Program-made: the position numbers and the translations under genes
Notes under the pieces: generated by a model
Told to the model about the DNA's origin: nothing
Database searches by the model: none
What the model saw: the letters and a program-made list of their open reading frames with translations, nothing else
Assembly (NCBI GenBank): GCA_002307215.1
Contig: DBTU01000028.1
Span: forward strand, 32,718 to 96,717
Direction: 5' to 3'
DNA length: 64,000 nt
DNA from: Lachnoclostridium sp. UBA1308
GTDB lineage: Bacteria; Bacillota; Clostridia; Lachnospirales; Lachnospiraceae
Shown: piece by piece, positions 8,153 through 16,691 of the stretch
Position numbering within the stretch: the first letter of the stretch is position 1
How the letters are laid out: every line of letters starts with the position of its first letter

Positions 8153-9580
8153 ATGATTAATAACTTGACTTATCTTCACCAATACCTTATGGGAAAGCTC
8201 CGTCGAATCTATTTTATGGCTTTACCGGAATCGAAGCAGGATATGAAAGCCAGCCGTGTCAATTTCACAGTTGCGGATTCTGCTGCTCAGACTATTGTTC
8301 AGCTTGCGGGTGGTACCTTTCTGGCTACCCTCATGTCCTACAGCGGTGTATCCGACGCCAATATAGGTATCATCACGTCCCTAATCAGCCTGGCTGCACT
8401 TTCCCAGCTGTTCTGTATTAATTTCTTTAAACGTATTAAAAAATTTAAATTCTTGGTATGTGTAACTGCATTATTTCGAACTGCATTTGCTGCCTTATAC
8501 TTAATTCCGCTATTTCATTTTCCATCGATAACAAATTCCATCCTTATTGTATTACTCTACTTTACCGGGCAGCTTTTTGTTCAGATAGGAACACCTGCAT
8601 CCCAAGACTGGATTGCCAGCTTGGTACCCAGTCGCCTCAGAGGTAAGTATTTCTCGATTAAAGACTCCGTAGCAGTATTTGTAATCTCAACCCTTATGCT
8701 AGTCTGCGGTATGGTACTCGACTACTTTAAGAAAACCAATATACTTACCGGATTTATCATCATAGGAGCCACCATATTTATTCTTGCATTAGTTAATGTA
8801 ATTGCTCTTTCTCTGATGAAGGAACCCAAGATGTCCTATGTGAACGATACCGGCAAGGAAATGCATGGCCGTCTGGCGAAAAAGGCGAAGGATCTTAAGC
8901 CTGAGACAAAACCTCAAAGCATACCTTCGGAACTTAAGGAAGCTTTCTCCGACCGGAAATTCAGGAAGGCCTTCACCGTTGTATGCCTCTTTACCCTGGC
9001 CTTCTATATCTGTCTTCCGTTCAACGCCAGTTTTCAGATTAATGATATGCATCTGCCGTATACCTTTATCATGCTGGTAGGCTTTATCTTCAATTTGTAT
9101 CGAATCTATCTTGCTCCAAGACTTGGACGAATGGCAGACCGCTTAGGCATGGGCAGGCTGTTACGTTATACTATGCTGGCACTTGGCTTGAATTTTCTGG
9201 CCACAGCGTTAACTATGCCCTTTAATGCATATCCGATGATGGTACTCGCTTCCTTCTTAGCTTCCACCGCTTGGGCGTTTGTAGGAATTGGATTATTTGG
9301 TATCCAGTTAGATTTCTTTAAAAGTGAGAAGCGTATGACCTGGCTTACGATAACCTCCTCCCTCTCCGGTGTCTTCGGCTTTCTGGTTTCCATTCTGGGA
9401 GGACGACTGTTAAGCTTGTTCCAGTCCCTTCCCCTTTATCTTTGTGGACAGAAGATATACGCGCAGCAGATATTGAATTTGATCGGCTTCTTGGTTATAC
9501 TTTTTGCGGTATATTACATACGTCATCATATTGAGACCGAGAAAATCGATGCTAACCGCTTGGATGGGATTGTATCATAA
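8153..9580 (+). CDS. Major facilitator superfamily transporter
   Basis: A 475-residue, 12-segment-type membrane transporter with a charged central loop near residues 220-265, as in MFS_1 proteins. The loop motif between helices 2 and 3 is degenerate (NFFKRIKKFKF). A typical MFS motif is visible in the second half, RLGRMADRLGMGRLLRYTM, and SRLRGKYFSIKDSV precedes a helix in the first half. The substrate cannot be told; similar clostridial proteins are annotated only as MFS. ATG 8153 is 12 nt from GAGGGAG, a long spacing; ATG codons at residues 13 and 22 are alternatives. The gene is monocistronic, and its 3' flank holds no clear terminator. Confidence 0.85.
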   Translation: MINNLTYLHQYLMGKLRRIYFMALPESKQDMKASRVNFTVADSAAQTIVQLAGGTFLATLMSYSGVSDANIGIITSLISLAALSQLFCINFFKRIKKFKFLVCVTALFRTAFAALYLIPLFHFPSITNSILIVLLYFTGQLFVQIGTPASQDWIASLVPSRLRGKYFSIKDSVAVFVISTLMLVCGMVLDYFKKTNILTGFIIIGATIFILALVNVIALSLMKEPKMSYVNDTGKEMHGRLAKKAKDLKPETKPQSIPSELKEAFSDRKFRKAFTVVCLFTLAFYICLPFNASFQINDMHLPYTFIMLVGFIFNLYRIYLAPRLGRMADRLGMGRLLRYTMLALGLNFLATALTMPFNAYPMMVLASFLASTAWAFVGIGLFGIQLDFFKSEKRMTWLTITSSLSGVFGFLVSILGGRLLSLFQSLPLYLCGQKIYAQQILNLIGFLVILFAVYYIRHHIETEKIDANRLDGIVS

Positions 9581-9640
9581 AAATAGTATTTGGTGATTTG
9601 TTCCATATATATTTTGGATAAAAATTGATTTTAAATTACA

Positions 9641-10564
9641 TTAATCTGATGTGGCATTAAAAATTTTATCAAATATTTCATCTTGAATATAAACATATAC
9701 ACCACCCATATCTCTATAATGTACATACCCATTTTTAAATAGTGTAATGTCTATTGTGGTACCATCATCCATTTTGAAATATAGATGTCTTATTTCATCC
9801 CCTTCTGTATCGTAGTCTGGTATTTTCTCCATTTGATCTTTAGGTGTTAATTTTACAAAAGGTGATTCATAAAGTTCATCGATGAAATCATCAATATCAT
9901 TTTTATTTAAATCCAAACACTCTCTAAAATCATTGTCACTATTCATAAAAGCGTAATGAGGTTGATACAAAACATCTTTGTAATCGTTTTTTAAAAACAA
10001 TTTTCCAAATAAATCTTTTCCATTTATCAAATTATCTTCATCCAAATTATCATAAAACACCATAATAGAATTTTCTTTGTCTAATATGCATATTCTAAAA
10101 TTTTCATTATAATTATTTACTCCATATATTTTACCAGTAGCGACAATAGATGCATATATTTTCTTAGCTTCATCTCTATCAAATAAAGAACCACTTGCAT
10201 TACCCAAATATTTGCCAAGTAATTTATTTATATTTTTCTCTTCATAATTGATACTTCCATCAAATGTATATGAATGTCCATTAAATATTATTGTAGGTAT
10301 GGCATCTGCATCTAAAGTCATATTAAAATCAGATCCAGATGTGGGTATCTTACCAATAGTCTCTTCTATTATTTTAGAATTCTCCTTCGTAATACTTTCC
10401 ACCTTATAATTTCTTGTTTGAATAGGGATAAATATAAAAGCAATTAGTATACATGCGAGAACACTTATACTCAAATATGTTTTTTTAATCCTTTTTTTCT
10501 TTACTTTATTGCATATTTCAATTTTATTATAAATATTAGTACTACGTTCTTGATTACTTCTCAT
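9641..10564 (-). CDS. Membrane-anchored anti-sigma-like protein
   Basis: A 307-residue protein with a basic cytoplasmic N-terminus (about 33 residues ending KVKKKRIKK), one transmembrane helix (SISVLACILIAFIFIPI) and a large extracytoplasmic domain of about 250 residues with no recognised motif. This topology, and its position, suggest an anti-sigma factor: it starts 11 nt inside the 3' end of the ECF sigma reading frame and has AAAAGGAACG as ribosome site. The role is inferred from context; there is no zinc-binding anti-sigma (ZAS) motif. The sequence is visibly AT-rich and Asn/Lys/Ile-rich compared with the housekeeping genes, suggesting acquisition. Confidence 0.6.
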   Translation of the reverse strand: MRSNQERSTNIYNKIEICNKVKKKRIKKTYLSISVLACILIAFIFIPIQTRNYKVESITKENSKIIEETIGKIPTSGSDFNMTLDADAIPTIIFNGHSYTFDGSINYEEKNINKLLGKYLGNASGSLFDRDEAKKIYASIVATGKIYGVNNYNENFRICILDKENSIMVFYDNLDEDNLINGKDLFGKLFLKNDYKDVLYQPHYAFMNSDNDFRECLDLNKNDIDDFIDELYESPFVKLTPKDQMEKIPDYDTEGDEIRHLYFKMDDGTTIDITLFKNGYVHYRDMGGVYVYIQDEIFDKIFNATSD

Positions 10565-11099
10565 AAAATCGTTCCTTTTCAATAATATATTTAAGTTGCT
10601 TTTTAGCCCTATATGCCAAATTATCAATTTGTTTCTTGTTTTTTTTCATAACAATACCCGCCATTTCATATGACATTTCCACATAATAGATTAAATATAA
10701 GATTTCTCTATATTCGTGATTTAATTTTTGCATGGCATTATTTAAAGATTTTTGTTGCTCATTTTATATATATATATCTTCAATACTAGACTTTTCATCA
10801 ATTATTTTTTCTTCATTATCTTCCAAATTTTCAAAACGAATCAACGAGGATCTTTTTAAATAATTCAATGCTTTATTTCTACCTGTTTTAAAAAGATATA
10901 TTCTAAATTTAGACTCATCTTTAAATGTTTTCTTTTTCAATACTATTTGTACAAAGGAATCTTCCATTAAATCTTCTGATACAGTCATATTATGTATAAT
11001 GTTATTTATAAAATATACTAATTTATTACCGTATTTTACCAAAAGATTTTCCAAACTATAATTTGTATCCTCAATTAAATTTCGCTTATATTCATTCAT
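10554..11099 (-). pseudogene. ECF-type sigma factor interrupted by an in-frame TAA
   Basis: The reading frame from ATG 11099 encodes a sigma region 2 (residues 10-95; DLMEDSFVQIVLKKKTF and FRIYLFKTGRNKALNYLKR). It ends at TAA 10766-10764 after 111 residues, inside a TATATATATA tract. The same frame then continues without further stops to TAA 10556-10554, encoding a convincing region 4 (LNHEYREILYLIYYVEMSYEM and KNKKQIDNLAYRAKKQLK). Total length is 181 codons plus the internal stop, normal for ECF sigma factors. Either a nonsense mutation split the gene, or the two halves are made separately (ATG at 10733 could restart region 4) or by read-through. The anti-sigma-like gene overlaps its end. 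Confidence 0.75.
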
Positions 11100-11131
11100 T
11101 TTAATCCTCCTATATTATAAACAATTAAATA

Positions 11132-11220
11132 TTGAAAAACCCTCACCTGATTTTTCAATATAACTATTAATTCTTATTTGCCTTATTTGCCAAACTAAAC
11201 TCCAGCTATTACTTTGGCAA
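11132..11220. repeat. Two inverted repeats in the divergent sigma/metalloprotease promoter region
   Basis: TTGAAAAA (11132-11139) pairs with TTTTTCAA (11151-11158), and TTGCCAAA (11187-11194) pairs with TTTGGCAA (11213-11220); another TTGGCAA lies near 11234. They lie between two divergent genes and could be operators or hairpins in the sigma leader. No regulator can be named. Confidence 0.4.
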
Positions 11221-11287
11221 AGTGGAATTCTCCTTGGCAATTAACCTATAACTATTAAGTATTTTTCAATATATTTCAAAATAATGA

Positions 11288-11316
11288 TTGACATAATTCC
11301 ATATTTTGTATACGAT
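11288..11316 (+). promoter_or_regulatory. Candidate promoter for the secreted metalloprotease
   Basis: A perfect TTGACA (11288-11293) and TACGAT (11311-11316) are 17 nt apart, about 75 nt upstream of the ATG at 11394. The -10 matches four of six positions. Confidence 0.45.
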
Positions 11317-11393
11317 TCTGCGACATGTCATTTATAGTAATATTATAACATTTTTTTTCATTTATATAGTTATTATTTTGAAAGGAGTAAGTT

Positions 11394-11918
11394 ATGAAAA
11401 AAAGCAAAAAATATTTGTCAATAATATTGTTATCATGTTTGTTTCTATGCACCACGCAATTTACAGTATACGCAACAGATTATGTATTATCAGGTGGTGG
11501 GTATTATACTAGTCGAGTTACTATAACTAATAATATGCTAACTTTTTCCTCTTACTTTTCCCCTGCACAAAGTGCTTGGAACAATGCTACATCAAGAGTA
11601 AATATAACTACAGGTCTTTGGAGTAACAATACGATAGATTCGTATGATATTAGCGATTCCTATTGGGGTCTGAATGGTATTAGTAGTACATCTTTTTATA
11701 TAGTAATTAATAGCGTTAAGAACACATCATCTACCGCACAAAGTGTTATTGTGCATGAATTGGGTCATGTTTTTAATTTAGCAGATAATAATAATATTCT
11801 TTTAGCAACAGTTCCCATTATGAGTAATTATAGGGATCGTACAGTAGTAAAAACTCCAACTTCAATTGATATAGCTGGAGTAAATGCTTCATATAATATA
11901 TCTGGTAATAAATATTAG
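11394..11918 (+). CDS. Small secreted zinc metalloprotease (matrixin-like)
   Basis: A 174-residue exported protein. The N-terminus is a signal peptide of about 27 residues (MKKSKKYLSIILLSCLFLC then a VYAT cleavage region). The mature part has a short beta-rich domain and the zinc site VIVHELGHVFNLADN. HELGH supplies two zinc ligands and the catalytic Glu. In matrixins a third His or Asp follows a Gly; here Asn replaces the Gly and Asp is the probable third ligand. IMSNY 20-25 residues later fits the Met-turn. The ribosome site AAAGGAG is well placed. It faces the sigma/anti-sigma pair divergently and precedes a second small exported ORF. The substrate is unknown. Confidence 0.75.
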   Translation: MKKSKKYLSIILLSCLFLCTTQFTVYATDYVLSGGGYYTSRVTITNNMLTFSSYFSPAQSAWNNATSRVNITTGLWSNNTIDSYDISDSYWGLNGISSTSFYIVINSVKNTSSTAQSVIVHELGHVFNLADNNNILLATVPIMSNYRDRTVVKTPTSIDIAGVNASYNISGNKY

Positions 11919-11939
11919 ATCGAAAGGAGATAAAACACT

Positions 11940-12272
11940 ATGAAGAGTATTATTAAAAAGATAGTAACTACTACATGTTTTGGAGTAATGGTTGGATTGG
12001 CTGTATTTGGTATAAAAAACAATAATGATTCACATCCACGAAATAAATCGGAAATCAACGTATTTACTGGTTTTCTGCTTTCTATGATTAAGCAATTATC
12101 AAACCTGTACTTACACTACCAGAGCAAAAAGAGAACGCCACAACCCAACTTAAAAAGTTGCTTTGCGGTGTTCTCTTATAACACAACTGCGATGAACAGC
12201 ATTCTTATATCAATCTATTACATAACTAACAACACTTCATTAACATCCTTTAGAATTGTCTCCGGAATATAG
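11940..12272 (+). CDS. Short exported ORF, probably truncated
   Basis: A good ribosome site (AAAGGAG, 10 nt before ATG 11940) starts MKSIIKKIVTTTCFGVMVGL, a signal-peptide-like N-terminus, 21 nt after the metalloprotease stop. After about residue 45 the sequence loses protein character. It then reads through the terminator hairpin of the convergent GH94 gene and into that gene's 3' end. The likely history is loss of the original C-terminal part, leaving a chance extension. The first 40 codons are plausibly real; the rest is doubtful. Confidence 0.4.
   Translation: MKSIIKKIVTTTCFGVMVGLAVFGIKNNNDSHPRNKSEINVFTGFLLSMIKQLSNLYLHYQSKKRTPQPNLKSCFAVFSYNTTAMNSILISIYYITNNTSLTSFRIVSGI
12131..12175 (-). 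terminator. Rho-independent terminator of the GH94 gene
   Basis: GAGAAC pairs with GTTCTC, with further pairing inward (GCC with GGT, and AACTT with AAGTT). A TTTTT run follows on the minus strand, 43 nt after the phosphorylase stop codon. Confidence 0.7.
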
Positions 12273-14611
12273 TTCTTTTCCTGCTTTTCACCATTGACAT
12301 AGAACTCCTTGCAACCGCTTTCTGCGCCGTTTTGGTTCTGCACCTTAATGTTCAGCTCTTTGCCGCGGAAATTCTTTTTAATGGTAAATTCCTTCCACTC
12401 ACTCGGTATACTTGGTGCTACGGTAAGTCCGTCAAGATCAGGTCTCATACCGAGAATACCTTCCACGCAGCCAACCATAACTGTGGAAGCAGTACCGGTT
12501 AACCAGTGCGTATGGGATCTTCCAAAGAATGGACTCTCATCCGCTTCCGTAAACTGACCATGTGCATAAGGCTCAAGCACACGGATCTCTGCGTTGTCAT
12601 TCTGTGTTGCCGGACTGGACTCTGTAAAATATTCAAAGGCACGATTACCATGACCCATTAAGGCTTCTGCAAGAATAATCCACCCCTGCGGTTGTGAGAA
12701 GATACCTCCGTTTTCCTTGGTAGAAGGATTGAAGAGGATTGCAAGTGCACCGTCAAAGGCATGATCTACAAAGGAAGGAGACATTAATTTTACACCGTAA
12801 GCAGTATTTAGTTCTCTGTGTACACTTTCCAGTGCTTTCTCAGCCTGATCTCTTGTAGCAAGACCACTGATGACAGCCCAGGACTGCGGATTCAGCCACA
12901 TGTTTGCTTCCGGATCCTTCTTTGAACCGATCACCTGTCCATCCTCCTTAAAGCCTCGGATGAAACGGTCATCTTCCCAACAGTTGTCATTGATGGTATC
13001 CTTTAATTCCTTCTGAACCTTATCTAAATATGCGATATACGCTATATCTTTTCTATCCGCAGCAATATCACGGATAACACTCATTGCATAATATAACTGC
13101 ATCGCTACGAATGTTGATTCGCCCTTCTTCCCAAGTCTTAAGCAGTCATTCCAGTCTGCATGCAGACCTGCCGGCATCTTGTGATCGCTAAGATGCTCCA
13201 TGGAGAAGTTGATTGCTCTCTTTAGATGGTCATATACATCTCCCTGATCCTTATTCGCGTAAGGAATAATCTCATCTAAGAATTTCTTATCACCGGTCTC
13301 GGCCATGTATTTATAAACAGTGGGGAACAGCCAGAGTGCATCGTCAGCACGATATGCCGGATGTCCGGTCGCCTGTGCATAGGATAGATCATCCGGTGTA
13401 TCCTCATGTCCCGCATTATGGTTAAACTTAACTAACGGAAGTCCGCCTCCATTATCCACCTGAGCAGATAACATGAATTCAATCTTCTCTTTTGCCATCA
13501 CAGGATCAAGATGGATGATGCCTTGGATATCCTGAACCGTATCACGGTAGCCATAGCCGTTACGAAGACCTGCATAAATGAAGGAGGCCGCTCTGGACCA
13601 GATAAAGGTCATAAAGCACTGGAAAGCATTCCAGGTATTTAGCATTGCATTAAAGCTCTCACTTGGTGTATTTACCTGGAGATTGGCTAACTTCCCATGC
13701 CAGTAGCTCTTAAGTTCCTTCAGTTCGAGGTCAACAACACTAAGATTTTCATAATACTTTAGAATTGCTTCGGATTCCTTATCACATTTTTGTCCGAGAA
13801 TAAATACGAATTCCTTACTTTCTCCCGGCTGCAGGGTTATCTTGGTATGTAAGGCTCCGCAGCAGTTGGAGTTGTAATTCAATACATTATCACAGGAGCC
13901 TTTTTCCACAGCGATCGGATTACCGAAGCTTCTGTAGTTTCCTATGAAATGGGACTTATCGCCATTATAGGAATCAATCTTTGCACCGGCAAGTCCGAAG
14001 AAACGCTCTTTACCGTTGGAACCTTCCGCATTCTTATAATGATTTTCATTAATCATTTGCTGAATCTTATTGCCCTTAAAATAGGTCTTGGTTATGAATA
14101 ACGTATATTGAAGGTTAACCTGATCATTTTCATAATTACCCTCATTTGTAAATTCAATAAAACCAAAGGCAGATAGATTACGGGGCTTATTATCGGTATT
14201 CTTAACACTTACCTTCCATACCTCGTGAGTCTTACCCAGCGGTACATAGTAGAGCACCTCGGATTCTATTCCTGCGTACTGTGCTTTGATTTTGGTATAA
14301 GCTGTCCCATGGTGGCATTGATTTTTGTAAATCTCTAACGGTTTCCCTACCGGCTGCCAGGATGCCGACCAGTAATCACTCGTGTCATCATCACGAAGAT
14401 AAATATATCTGCCGGGCTTATCCTCCTGATTAAAAATATAACGTGAAATTCTTCCGCTTGCTCCGCTCTTAACAAAGCTGTAGCCACCGGCATTGTTGGA
14501 TATGATTGCACCATATTCCGGTGATCCCAGATAATTAGCCCATGGTGCCGGTGTATCCGGTCTGGTTATTACATATTCTTTGTTTCCCTCATCAAAAAAA
14601 CCGTAGTTCAT
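12218..14611 (-). CDS. GH94 glycoside phosphorylase, cellobiose-phosphorylase-like
   Basis: A 797-residue cytosolic enzyme that should split a beta-linked disaccharide with phosphate, giving a sugar 1-phosphate and a free sugar. Visible GH94 features are the N-terminal YVITRPDTPAPWANYLGSP and NNAGGYSF, the linker YLRDDDTSDYWSASWQPVG, RNGYGYRDTVQDIQGI at the start of the barrel, and LHADWNDCL with the general-acid Asp. A phosphate-site segment NGGIFSQPQGW and HTHWLTGTASTVMVG follow. Overall it resembles cellobiose phosphorylase of Ruminococcus-type clostridia more than the short laminaribiose forms, but chitobiose or cellobionate specificity cannot be excluded. Start ATG 14611 follows GGAGAGAGG. 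Its own terminator lies downstream. Confidence 0.88.
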   Translation of the reverse strand: MNYGFFDEGNKEYVITRPDTPAPWANYLGSPEYGAIISNNAGGYSFVKSGASGRISRYIFNQEDKPGRYIYLRDDDTSDYWSASWQPVGKPLEIYKNQCHHGTAYTKIKAQYAGIESEVLYYVPLGKTHEVWKVSVKNTDNKPRNLSAFGFIEFTNEGNYENDQVNLQYTLFITKTYFKGNKIQQMINENHYKNAEGSNGKERFFGLAGAKIDSYNGDKSHFIGNYRSFGNPIAVEKGSCDNVLNYNSNCCGALHTKITLQPGESKEFVFILGQKCDKESEAILKYYENLSVVDLELKELKSYWHGKLANLQVNTPSESFNAMLNTWNAFQCFMTFIWSRAASFIYAGLRNGYGYRDTVQDIQGIIHLDPVMAKEKIEFMLSAQVDNGGGLPLVKFNHNAGHEDTPDDLSYAQATGHPAYRADDALWLFPTVYKYMAETGDKKFLDEIIPYANKDQGDVYDHLKRAINFSMEHLSDHKMPAGLHADWNDCLRLGKKGESTFVAMQLYYAMSVIRDIAADRKDIAYIAYLDKVQKELKDTINDNCWEDDRFIRGFKEDGQVIGSKKDPEANMWLNPQSWAVISGLATRDQAEKALESVHRELNTAYGVKLMSPSFVDHAFDGALAILFNPSTKENGGIFSQPQGWIILAEALMGHGNRAFEYFTESSPATQNDNAEIRVLEPYAHGQFTEADESPFFGRSHTHWLTGTASTVMVGCVEGILGMRPDLDGLTVAPSIPSEWKEFTIKKNFRGKELNIKVQNQNGAESGCKEFYVNGEKQEKNYIPETILKDVNEVLLVM

Positions 14612-14660
14612 ATAACCCTCTCTCCTTTATTGTTATTAATTAAAGATACTTTCCCTGCAA

Positions 14661-14676
14661 CTATTCAGTCACCTTT
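14661..14676 (+). repeat. Stray copy of the ACTATTCAGTCAC motif
   Basis: The bases around 14662-14675 match one end of the cloverleaf-like element at 53556-53670 over 13 nt (ACTATTCAGTCAC). Only this end is present. It sits in the 241-bp gap between the GH94 and hslO genes, where I see no other element. Confidence 0.3.
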
Positions 14677-14826
14677 CTTTTATACAAAATATGAGCTGTA
14701 ACACTCATCCTTTATATCCTCACTCCACCAAACCACTCTATTTTATAATTACTTTTTCTCCCAGACAATGGTGTAGCTTATCCTCTTTTTGTGATATATT
14801 AGCTTCCATGAATCCCAGTAAATATA

Positions 14827-14849
14827 AGAATTCAGTTATACTGAATTTC
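14827..14849 (-). terminator. Hairpin just after hslO
   Basis: AATTCAGT/ACTGAATT form an 8-bp stem around a 3-nt loop, extended by neighbouring A-T pairs, immediately after the hslO stop. The T-run is broken, so it is a weak terminator at best. Confidence 0.4.
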
Positions 14850-14852
14850 CTT

Positions 14853-15728
14853 TTATTTATTGTCTAATATTTCCTTCAGCTCTTCTATCGTAAATTCGTA
14901 ATGACTGTTACAAAAATGGCAGTTAACCTCGATTGGCTTATCCTCTTCAATCATCTCCCTTATCTCTTCCCTACCAATTGCAATGATCGCTTTTTTCACC
15001 CTGTGTTTGGTGCAGTTACATTCAAACGCTACCGGAAGTGTATCGATAATTTCAATTCCAAATTCGCCCAATATATCCTCAAGTATCATTTCCGGCGTCA
15101 TTTCCTGATCCAGCAAAGCTGTAATTCCCGAAACGGTGCTAACTTTCTGCTCCAACCTACTGATAATATTCTCCTCGGCAAACGGCATCAACTGAAGGAT
15201 AAAGCCTCCGGCTCTTCTTACTGTATTATCCTTATTCATCAGAACACCCAGCGCTATGACTGACGGAACCTGTTCGCTTGTGGCATAATAATACGTAAGA
15301 TCCTCCGCTATCTCACCGGAAATCAGATGTGTCTGCCCAACATACGGCTCCTTGAGTCCCATATCCATAATCACACTTAGAATGCCATCTCCTAAGGCTT
15401 TCGCAACATCTAGCTTCCCCTTCTCGTTGGCTGGAAGGATTACCTCGGGATTATAAGCATATCCCTTCACACTACCAAAGGAATCCGCTGTCACTGTTAA
15501 TCCACCGATAGGACCACTTCCCTTAATCTGGAGGGTAAGAATATCCTTCTCCCCCTTCATCATGCTGCCCATCATTGCTCCGGCTGTCAGTAGTCTTCCC
15601 AGTGCTGCCGTCGCGACCGGACTTGTCCCGTGTATACTTCTCGCATACTCCACCAGATTTCTTGTTGTTATTGCAAACGCGCGAATCTGATTCTCTGCCG
15701 CTGTCGCACGTATCATATAATCTGACAT
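14853..15728 (-). CDS. hslO: Hsp33 redox-regulated chaperonin
   Basis: Hsp33 is a cytosolic holdase that is switched on when oxidants strip zinc from four C-terminal cysteines. The 291 residues match the family. The N-terminal substrate domain opens IRATAAENQIRAFAI and includes LTLQIKGSGPIGGLTV and LPFAEENIISRLE-type segments. The zinc ligands are all present: CNC (in FECNCTKHRV) and CHFC (in VNCHFCNSHY). ATG 15728 has GGAGAAAGC directly upstream and overlaps the last 16 nt of the methyltransferase gene, so the two are co-transcribed. It would be an oxygen-exposure defence in an anaerobe. Confidence 0.95.
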   Translation of the reverse strand: MSDYMIRATAAENQIRAFAITTRNLVEYARSIHGTSPVATAALGRLLTAGAMMGSMMKGEKDILTLQIKGSGPIGGLTVTADSFGSVKGYAYNPEVILPANEKGKLDVAKALGDGILSVIMDMGLKEPYVGQTHLISGEIAEDLTYYYATSEQVPSVIALGVLMNKDNTVRRAGGFILQLMPFAEENIISRLEQKVSTVSGITALLDQEMTPEMILEDILGEFGIEIIDTLPVAFECNCTKHRVKKAIIAIGREEIREMIEEDKPIEVNCHFCNSHYEFTIEELKEILDNK

Positions 15729-16504
15729 GCTTTCTCCATTTCCGTTTTTGATTTTATCTTTTCCCTGGCAATGATATAAATCCTTTCACTGTCCTTCTTC
15801 GGGTTTTTCTCAGTTAAGGCATCAAATACTGCAACCCACTCCATTCCCGCTTCTTCTATCAGCTGCCTGATCTTACCCTGGGTATATGCCTTACGGTAAT
15901 GGGTCTCTTCGTATTTACGAAACAACTTAGATTCATTCTCCTGAATAAATAAGGTCAGGTTGATTTCATTGATCATATCCTCTTCATAATAAGTATTCTC
16001 CCAGATAAAGCTACCTTCCTCACGGTTTTCAGCGATGGTATTCTCTCCTAAGATTTCTTTATATGCAAATTCGGTATCCAAGTCAAAGATAAATAATCCC
16101 CCGGGATCCAGATAATTATTCACAAGACGAAACACCTTAAGCAAATCCGCATCCGTTAGAATATAATTTATGCTGTCACAGACACTGATTACGGCACTGA
16201 CCGTTCCGTAGAGCTCAAATTCTCTCATATCCTGGCACAGATACAGTATCTCCTCCGAATTATCATTACCGGCCTCTTTCGCTATCTGGAGCATCTCTTC
16301 AGAATTGTCAATTCCGATCATATCATAACCCCTGACCGCCAACTGCCTGGCCATCTTACCGGTTCCGCAACCCAGCTCGAGCAGCAGTCCCGGTTTAATT
16401 CCATATTTATTTAATAACTGCTGTACATAATCTGCCCATTCGGCATATGGAACATTATCCATAAACAGATCATAGACAGCCGCAAATCCGGTATATGGCG
16501 GCAT
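15713..16504 (-). CDS. Class I SAM-dependent methyltransferase
   Basis: A 263-residue Rossmann-fold methyltransferase. Motif I is LLELGCGTGKMARQLA near residue 40, motif II is the DMIGIDNSEEML strand with its acidic end, and AVISVCDSINYIL fits motif IV. A beta-rich C-terminal half with FIWENTYYEED and RKYEETHYRKAYT is typical of the small YfiE/UbiE-like enzymes found beside Hsp33 in clostridia. The methyl acceptor is unknown. GAAAGGAG lies upstream of ATG 16504. Its stop overlaps the hslO start by 16 nt. Confidence 0.85.
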   Translation of the reverse strand: MPPYTGFAAVYDLFMDNVPYAEWADYVQQLLNKYGIKPGLLLELGCGTGKMARQLAVRGYDMIGIDNSEEMLQIAKEAGNDNSEEILYLCQDMREFELYGTVSAVISVCDSINYILTDADLLKVFRLVNNYLDPGGLFIFDLDTEFAYKEILGENTIAENREEGSFIWENTYYEEDMINEINLTLFIQENESKLFRKYEETHYRKAYTQGKIRQLIEEAGMEWVAVFDALTEKNPKKDSERIYIIAREKIKSKTEMEKACQII

Positions 16505-16525
16505 TTACGGCTCCTTTCTGAATAA

Positions 16526-16562
16526 ATGTCTGCTTAACAGAGTGCTTCTATTAGGCAGACAT
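16526..16562 (-). terminator. Terminator after the asparaginase gene
   Basis: ATGTCTGC (16526-16533) pairs with GCAGACAT (16555-16562), with inner TAA/TTA pairs. On the minus strand the stem is followed by TTTATT. It lies about 130 nt after the asparaginase stop. Confidence 0.5.
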
Positions 16563-16691
16563 AATGAATACATCATGAATTGTGAAAATGCAGTCCTTTA
16601 ACAATCTATACTATGACAAATGTCACCGGTATTTATTCCTTGCATATCAAATGCTATTTTTTATTCCTACAACATTATTAGCCACCAAGCT

